In this document: positions 59,319 to 64,000 of the stretch, one piece after another
How the letters are laid out: every line of letters starts with the position of its first letter
Position numbering within the stretch: position 1 is the first letter of the stretch
Assembly: GCF_009707545.1 (NCBI RefSeq)
Contig: NZ_WLYK01000016.1
Coordinates: forward strand, 16,224-80,223
Source: Nakamurella alba
Lineage (GTDB): Bacteria; Actinomycetota; Actinomycetes; Mycobacteriales; Nakamurellaceae
Reading direction: 5' to 3'
DNA length: 64,000 nt
Program-made: the position numbers and the translations under genes
Notes under the pieces: model-generated
Told to the model about the DNA's origin: nothing
Databases searched by the model: none
Seen by the model: the letters and a program-made list of their open reading frames with translations, nothing else

Positions 59319-60053
59319 TCAGGTGGACTCGGCGAACCCTGCTCGGTCGATGCGGCGGTGGTATCTGGTGCCAGCGATCCCGCCGAGGACCGCTCCGGCC
59401 AGGGCCACTAGGACGGCCGCGCCGATCGCGATCAAACCGGCGGCGGTGACGGTGCCTTCGTCGATGGGTATGCGGGGTAGGTTGAGGTCGGCGAACACAT
59501 TGAACTTGCTGCCGGCGATCCATCCGATCAGGCCAGCAAGGAGGGTGGTGACAAGCGCCCACATCCACACCGCCACGCCTTGTTTGCCGCCGTTGAAGCG
59601 AGCCATTCGTCCGGCGACATAGCCGCCGCAGTAATACGAGATCAATACGATTACGAGCAGCACTATCGCGCCGACGAGTCCGACCGTCCGAGCGGTACCG
59701 GAATTGTTCTGCGCCGGCTGCAATGTGTCCGGATCGGTGAGGCCGAATGCAACGCCGGCGCCGCTGAGGATAGCGATGGCGATGACTGCGAGCCCGGTGG
59801 CTGCCAGCCAGCCGAAGAAGGCGGCGCCGAACTTCATGCCGCCAAATTCGGCTCGTTCGCGGGAGACCACGTCCTGGATGTCGTATCGAGGACCGGCGGG
59901 CGGCGTGATGGCCGAGGTTTCAGCATGCTCTTTCGGTCCCGGAGCCGGCTCTGCCGCGGCAGGCTGAGTGGTGAAGTCGGTGCCGCGAGTAGGCGGGGCA
60001 GGTTCAGGGCTGGAAGGTGTTGGATTGTTTGAGGGAGTTGCGGGTGTACTCAT
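59319..60053 (-). CDS. Four-helix membrane protein of the stress cluster
   Basis: A 244-residue protein of unknown function. Residues 1-65 are Pro/Ser/Thr rich and probably disordered. Membrane helices follow: GWLAATGLAVIAIAILSGAG, GLVGAIVLLVIVLISYYCGG, VAVWMWALVTTLLAGLIGWI and AAGLIAIGAAVLVALAGAVL. YVAGRMARFNGG between helices 2 and 3 is typical of TIGR04086-like proteins. One base separates it from the YihY gene. Third-position GC is lower than in the metabolic operons. Confidence 0.75.
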   Translation of the reverse strand: MSTPATPSNNPTPSSPEPAPPTRGTDFTTQPAAAEPAPGPKEHAETSAITPPAGPRYDIQDVVSRERAEFGGMKFGAAFFGWLAATGLAVIAIAILSGAGVAFGLTDPDTLQPAQNNSGTARTVGLVGAIVLLVIVLISYYCGGYVAGRMARFNGGKQGVAVWMWALVTTLLAGLIGWIAGSKFNVFADLNLPRIPIDEGTVTAAGLIAIGAAVLVALAGAVLGGIAGTRYHRRIDRAGFAEST

Positions 60054-60054
60054 G

Positions 60055-61086
60055 TCAATTTCCCTTGGCGTTCCGGATCGCGCGGGCTTCCTGCAGCTCG
60101 TCGGCATCCCTTTTATCGGTCTTGGCGATGACTGTTTCGTCACGGGCGGGTAGTTGAAGGTCTTGCTCTGCCGGTATTCCGGCTTGCAATTGCCGTCCTC
60201 GCTCGATTTCCGCGTCGATTTCGGCGCCGAACAGTAGGGCGAGGTTGGTGATCCACAACCACAGTAAGAATATGATGACCCCCGCCAGGGATCCGTAGGT
60301 TCGGTCGTAGTTCGAGAAGTTCGCGACGTAGAAGCCGAAGGCTACGGAAGCCGCTACCCAGACTATGACGGCGATCGCGGCACCGATGCTGATCCACCGG
60401 AATCGCGGCTGTTTAATGTTCGGTGTGGTGTAGTACAAGATGGCCACGATTAGGATGACAACGGCAAGCATCACCGGCCACTTGGCGATGTTCCACACGG
60501 TGACCGCGGTATCGCCCAGACCGATCGCGGAGCCGACCGTGCGGGCGACCGGTCCCGAAACGACAAGCCCGAGCGCGACGAGGGCCACGAGCAGCACCGC
60601 AACCACGGTAATGAGCAGCATGGCGGGGCGCAGTTTCCAGAAGGGACGACCTTCCCTGATCTCGTAGATGCGGTTCATGGCGCGGCTGAATGCGCCGATG
60701 TACCCGGATGCGGACCATAGTGCTCCGGCCAGTCCCGCGACGAGCGCAAACCCGCTGGCCTTGCTCTGGGACAGTTGATCGACGACACCGCCGATCGTGT
60801 CAGCTGCGCTGGGAGCGACCTGGCGAACTGCGTCCATTAGCGCTGTCGTGCCCTGCTGGTCCTGGCCGATGAGCCCGAGGATGGAGACCATGGCGAGGAT
60901 TGCCGGGAACAGCGCGAGGACTGCGTAGTAGGTCAGTGCTGCTGCCAGGTCGGTGCACTGATCGTCGGCGAACTCACGGAACGTCTTCTTCGCGATGAAT
61001 TTCCAGGATCTGCTGGTGAGGTCGCCCGGGTCGTCGGGCTTGTTCGTTGATGCTTGGTTGACGAGGTCACGGTCCTTGCTGCTCAC
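60055..61086 (-). CDS. YihY/BrkB-family membrane protein
   Basis: A 343-residue inner-membrane protein with six helices. Family features are ALTYYAVLALFPAILAMVSI, GLAGALWSASGYIGAF with NRIYE, and the C-terminal YGSLAGVIIFLLWLWITNLA followed by LFGAEIDAE. A charged tail contains KTDKRDADELQEARAIRNAK. GTG at 61086 has GGAGGA eight bases upstream, better than the longer frame to 61158. Often called virulence factor BrkB or ribonuclease BN, without proof; probably a membrane transporter or envelope factor. Confidence 0.9.
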   Translation of the reverse strand: MSSKDRDLVNQASTNKPDDPGDLTSRSWKFIAKKTFREFADDQCTDLAAALTYYAVLALFPAILAMVSILGLIGQDQQGTTALMDAVRQVAPSAADTIGGVVDQLSQSKASGFALVAGLAGALWSASGYIGAFSRAMNRIYEIREGRPFWKLRPAMLLITVVAVLLVALVALGLVVSGPVARTVGSAIGLGDTAVTVWNIAKWPVMLAVVILIVAILYYTTPNIKQPRFRWISIGAAIAVIVWVAASVAFGFYVANFSNYDRTYGSLAGVIIFLLWLWITNLALLFGAEIDAEIERGRQLQAGIPAEQDLQLPARDETVIAKTDKRDADELQEARAIRNAKGN

Positions 61087-61157
61087 TTGGTTCCTCCGGT
61101 ATGTGTCCTGCCGAGGCCGCTCCCGGCGCGTAGGCCGGGAGCCGCCTCGGCGCACCA

Positions 61158-61739
61158 CTAGTCGCCGGTGTGCTGCTGGACGGTGTCCTTCGCGTCCTGG
61201 GCCTGATTCTTGACCTCGTCCGCAGCCGATTCCGCTTCGTTCTTGACGGTTTCGGCTGCGTCCTGTGCGGTGGACTTGACTGATTCCAAGGCTTCCTGAG
61301 CCGGCTGCTGGAGGTTGCCGGCGGCGTCCTTCGCGGTCTCAGTGATCTCTTCGACCAGCGGCTGTGCCTGATCCTTGACCGCGGCGGCGGCCTGGGCTTC
61401 AGCGCCCGAGGCCGGAAACAGGGACGACAGCAGCATGCCGACTCCGAATGCCACAAGTCCCGCAGCGATCGGACTGCCCTGCGCCTGTTGTTTGATCTGC
61501 CCCGGCGCGTTGCTCACTGCATCGTGCACCGACCCGGCCACGTCACCGGCTGTGGAGCTGCTGGTGTCGGCGGCGCCCATGATGTGATCGCGCACCTTGG
61601 CGGCGGACCCACGGATCCGGCCGACCTGGCGTTTGGCGATCTGGCCAGGGCTCACCTTTTCTCCCAGCTCGTTGACGTCGTCGGAAAGTCCTGCGCGCGT
61701 AGCGGCGATCTGTGCACGGATCTCATCTGGCGTGCTCAT
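61158..61739 (-). CDS. DUF3618 protein
   Basis: A 193-residue protein. The N-terminal DUF3618 segment is MSTPDEIRAQIAATRAGLSD with VNELGEKVSPGQIAKRQVG, then a single membrane helix (SPIAAGLVAFGVGMLLSSLF), then a long Ala/Lys/Glu/Gln helix (EITETAKDAAGNLQQPAQEA and onward) like LEA-type or coiled-coil stress proteins. Overlaps the holin-like gene by 4 bases. Confidence 0.9.
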   Translation of the reverse strand: MSTPDEIRAQIAATRAGLSDDVNELGEKVSPGQIAKRQVGRIRGSAAKVRDHIMGAADTSSSTAGDVAGSVHDAVSNAPGQIKQQAQGSPIAAGLVAFGVGMLLSSLFPASGAEAQAAAAVKDQAQPLVEEITETAKDAAGNLQQPAQEALESVKSTAQDAAETVKNEAESAADEVKNQAQDAKDTVQQHTGD

Positions 61740-62149
61740 CGGTTGTCCTCCTCGTGTCCCTTGACCGCGTTCGGAATCTTCTGCACCGTCTCCGTCGTCC
61801 GCCGCAGACCGCGGATTGAGGCGAACTCACCGCGGCCCAGCAGCACCAGCGTGATGGCAATGGCCGCCCAGACCGCCGCTACGATCAACGCCGACCATGC
61901 CCCGCCGGTGACGTTGCCCAGGCCCCACCACAACGCGATCGAGAGGAACAGGAGCACGAAGTAGCCGGCGACGCCTGCACCGCCGAACATCCCGGCACCT
62001 TTGCCCGCCTTTGCGGCGGACTCCTTGGCTTCGGCCTTGGCCAACTCGATCTCCTGGCGCACCAGGGTCGAGAGATCCTCCGTGATCTCGCTGATCAGCT
62101 CCCCGAGCGGTCGCGGCCCGTCCGAGGCTGGCGCGGTCGGATGGCTCAT
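61736..62149 (-). CDS. Phage holin superfamily III (DUF1469)-like membrane protein
   Basis: A 137-residue protein: an amphipathic N-terminal helix (LISEITEDLSTLVRQEIELA, then KAEAKESAAKAGKGAGMFG) and two membrane helices (VAGYFVLLFLSIALWWGLG and WSALIVAAVWAAIAITLVLL). This is the actinobacterial putative Actinobacterial Holin-X/YqjE type, which is chromosomal and not lytic. Overlaps both neighbours by 4 bases. Confidence 0.85.
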   Translation of the reverse strand: MSHPTAPASDGPRPLGELISEITEDLSTLVRQEIELAKAEAKESAAKAGKGAGMFGGAGVAGYFVLLFLSIALWWGLGNVTGGAWSALIVAAVWAAIAITLVLLGRGEFASIRGLRRTTETVQKIPNAVKGHEEDNR

Positions 62150-62871
62150 CCGCCCGCTCCAGGAGCGCGGCTGCCGCTCACCGGCACGCCGTGATAGGCC
62201 CCGCTGACGAGCTGCGACTGCCGACTGGTGCCTCCGGGCTCCGCCTCGATCGGCGAATTCTCCGCACTCGCAGAGCTCTTGGCCGGGTCGGCGGTTATGC
62301 CGCGGGTGAACCGTCCGGCCAGAATCCCGGCGCCGAGTGCCGCGACCAGGAATGTGCCCGGCTTCCGGCGGGCGAACGAACGGACCTCGTCCAGCACACC
62401 TTGCGGGTCGCGATCTTCGAACCACCCGGCGACGTCGTGAGCCCGGTCCGCGGCTTGCGCGGTCAGCTCGGTCACGGTTCCTGGCTGGTCCGAGCCTCGC
62501 GCCATTGCCGAGAGCTGTTCTCCCAAAGAGCGAAGCCCGTTGGCAACCTTGACCTGTTGCGCCTGTGCCTGCGCCGACAACTCCGATTGCGCCTGCCCGG
62601 CTAGCATCTCGATCTGCTTCTTGGCCTCGCCAGCCACCTGCGTGGCCTGCTCCTTTGTCGTGGCGGTCACCTGTTGGGCGGCCTCCTTGGCGCCACCGGC
62701 CAACTCGGCCGCCTCGGTCTTGGCGACTTCAGCGGTGGACGGATCCTCGGCGGCAGCTGCAGTTGGCTCTGCGGACACAGGCGGGGCGAGTGGCGACAAG
62801 GGCGCCAACACGGCCTCTGGGTGTGCGGCAGGCGGCGGTGCCTGCGGTGCGGACGTGAAAGGGTCTGACAT
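62146..62871 (-). CDS. Ala/Gln-rich helical protein with one membrane segment
   Basis: A 241-residue protein. Pro/Ala-rich start, then a long heptad-like helix (about 55-130: TEAAELAGGAKEAAQQVTAT, KEQATQVAGEAKKQIEMLAG), a second helical block ending in ARRKPGTFLVAALGAGILAG, which is the membrane anchor, and a Ser/Gly tail. It resembles apolipophorin/LEA-like stress proteins. The ATG at 62871 has GAGAGG upstream. Confidence 0.8.
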   Translation of the reverse strand: MSDPFTSAPQAPPPAAHPEAVLAPLSPLAPPVSAEPTAAAAEDPSTAEVAKTEAAELAGGAKEAAQQVTATTKEQATQVAGEAKKQIEMLAGQAQSELSAQAQAQQVKVANGLRSLGEQLSAMARGSDQPGTVTELTAQAADRAHDVAGWFEDRDPQGVLDEVRSFARRKPGTFLVAALGAGILAGRFTRGITADPAKSSASAENSPIEAEPGGTSRQSQLVSGAYHGVPVSGSRAPGAGG

Positions 62872-62903
62872 TACTGTCCTCTCCTCATCGTGTGACGAGT
62901 GCG

Positions 62904-63674
62904 TCATCGGCGTGAGGTCGACTCGCCCGAACCGGGCTCGTCCAGCTCGATCTGCTCCTTGCGCACCTCACCGGAAACCTGCTCCTGCTCGGTCACGGTC
63001 CTGGTGCCCAACCGCACGCGCTCCACAACCTCGGCTTCGGTGGTCACAACCGGTCGTTCGGCGTGCAACACGACCTCGTGCTCGGCCTCGGAGATCTCAG
63101 CGCCGCCAAGTGCGTCACCACGGTTGGCATCGGTGATGGGCTCGCGTTCGACAACGACCTCTTCGTGGGAGACAGGGACGGTGACCGTCTGCTGCTCGGT
63201 GACGACGTACTTGCGCAGACGCGCCCGGCCGGCCTCGACCTGCTCTGTGCCCACCCGCAGGTGCTCCTCCGAGCGCGTGATCGAGTCTTCTGACGCCGAT
63301 GGAGCCGACTCCGTGTAGGCCGGTCCTGACTCGGCGGACTGGGCCTGCGAGGTGGTCTCGGAGAGATATTGGCTGTAGTAACTGTAGAGAGTCTCCTGCT
63401 CGTCGACATCCAGATGGCTGGTGTCATCGATACTCGGCGCGTCCTTCACCACGTCCTTGCCGAACGGCAATAGCAAGTCCCCACCCTGCACCTGGGCGCC
63501 CTGCAGAGGCACGAAGTTCTCCTTCATGCCAAACAACCCAGTGTTCACCGTGACCCAGTCCGGCTGACCTGTTGCATCGTTGAGGTACACCTGCCCCACC
63601 GAACCGATCTTGTCACCGTCCGCACCCACCACGGTGCGGTCCATCAACTCATCGGGGTTGAAGCTGTTGGCCAT
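62904..63674 (-). CDS. PRC-barrel and DUF2382 stress protein
   Basis: A 256-residue protein: PRC-barrel at about 5-80 (DRTVVGADGDKIGSVGQVYL, GLFGMKENFVPLQGAQ) and DUF2382 at about 125-245 (EEHLRVGTEQVEAGRARLRK, VPVSHEEVVVEREPI, EQEQVSGEVRKEQIE). AAGGAG precedes the ATG at 63674. This pair is common in desiccation- and radiation-tolerant actinobacteria. First gene of the six-gene minus-strand set. Confidence 0.92.
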   Translation of the reverse strand: MANSFNPDELMDRTVVGADGDKIGSVGQVYLNDATGQPDWVTVNTGLFGMKENFVPLQGAQVQGGDLLLPFGKDVVKDAPSIDDTSHLDVDEQETLYSYYSQYLSETTSQAQSAESGPAYTESAPSASEDSITRSEEHLRVGTEQVEAGRARLRKYVVTEQQTVTVPVSHEEVVVEREPITDANRGDALGGAEISEAEHEVVLHAERPVVTTEAEVVERVRLGTRTVTEQEQVSGEVRKEQIELDEPGSGESTSRR

Positions 63675-63884
63675 CGCGAACTCCTTCGACTCTTGAAAAC
63701 TCCTGTCAACTGGGCGCACTATCACCCGCTCACCTGCTACACCTCCGGACCGGTTACCACCGGCTTACGTTGTAAACCTGTCCCGTCCCCCAGGTTGGGA
63801 CTGTCAGTTCATCGGTGTAAGTGATCCAGACACGCCGGGTGCGCTTGGCGGGCAGGGTCGGACATGTCGGACACGCTTGATGGC

Positions 63885-64000
63885 ATGACAACGACGTCAG
63901 CAGGCTGGATGGACCAGCAGCAGTTCGCGCAGGCACTGGTGGCGCGAGCCCGTCAGGAAGGCCTGGAGTTGATCGGCCCGGGAGGTCTGCTGACCGGGTT
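63885..64000 (+). CDS. IS256-family (Mutator) transposase, 5' fragment at window end
   Basis: The ATG at 63885 opens a frame that includes FAQALVARARQEGLELIGPG followed by GLLTG, the N-terminus of the IS256-type subgroup with the IGPGGLLTGLTK signature. It runs off the window. The sequence GGGACTGTCAGTTCATCGGT around 63797-63816 may be the left inverted repeat. It is a different subgroup from the nested IS256 at 55.4-58.4 kb. Confidence 0.75.
   Translation, partial: MTTTSAGWMDQQQFAQALVARARQEGLELIGPGGLLTG

Noticed and set aside
61736..62149. Prophage lysis holin
   Set aside because: No endolysin or phage genes nearby; these holin-X-like proteins are ordinary chromosomal actinobacterial membrane proteins.
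63754..63936. 60-codon minus-strand frame at the window end
   Set aside because: Antisense to the start of the IS256-type transposase and its leader, with no start signal or domain.
53845..64000. Second attachment site for the tRNA-linked integrase
   Set aside because: I saw no second copy of the tRNA 3' sequence in the remaining window.

Overview
The window is about 70% GC with strong G/C preference at third codon positions, GTG/TTG starts and long runs of genes overlapping by 4 bp (ATGA/GTGA). This points to a soil-type actinomycete of the Frankia/Nakamurella/Geodermatophilus kind. The genus is inferred from gene style only.

Layout. (1) 1-2.8 kb: the 5' part of ribD, an alpha/beta hydrolase and an HxlR regulator whose repeat-built tail runs antisense into the hydrolase. 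(2) 2.8-19.6 kb: one directional run of 14 minus-strand genes, read from 19.5 kb down to 2.8 kb. In order these are a metal amidohydrolase, hydantoinase/oxoprolinase A and B, a five-gene peptide-type ABC importer, a PLP fold-III decarboxylase, a DHDPS-family lyase, a three-part flavin/iron-sulfur amino-acid dehydrogenase (HcnABC type) and a FadR-type regulator. It reads as uptake, ring opening, oxidation and disposal of a cyclic or N-substituted amino-acid derivative. A divergent cyclase and an omega-aminotransferase sit beside it. (3) 22.2-25.6 kb: a four-copy inverted-repeat cluster, a LigB-type dioxygenase with a divergent MarR gene and shared operator, a MOSC protein, and a small HTH protein behind two palindromic operators. 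(4) 25.6-47.7 kb: a carbohydrate locus. A minus-strand unit holds an LplB/YtcP-type sugar importer, its lipoprotein, a GntR regulator, an SDR dehydrogenase, a DHDPS-family enzyme and an alpha/beta hydrolase. The divergent plus-strand unit holds a clan GH-A glycosidase, an enolase-superfamily protein and an unknown protein. A second minus-strand unit holds a beta-helix protein, two secreted clan GH-A glycosidases, GH38 and a GH36-like enzyme. Two promoters carry a related motif between -35 and -10. (5) 47.9-53.3 kb: a NarL-type two-component pair, a frameshifted serine hydrolase, a transglutaminase-like remnant and an amidohydrolase.

(6) 53.8-64 kb: tRNA-Thr(CGT) followed by a complete tyrosine integrase, then a mobile-element graveyard. 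An IS256-family element with recognisable inverted repeats is split by an IS110-family element, and a truncated IS30-type gene follows. Next comes a minus-strand envelope/stress set (PRC-barrel/DUF2382, two DUF3618/holin-like small proteins, an Ala-rich protein, YihY/BrkB and a four-helix membrane protein). The window ends in the start of another IS256-type transposase.

The most unusual items are the IS110-in-IS256 nest with a candidate bridge-RNA leader, the two hairpin repeat families, the paired-operator HTH gene, and an enolase-superfamily protein lacking the usual catalytic lysines inside an apparent sugar-acid pathway.
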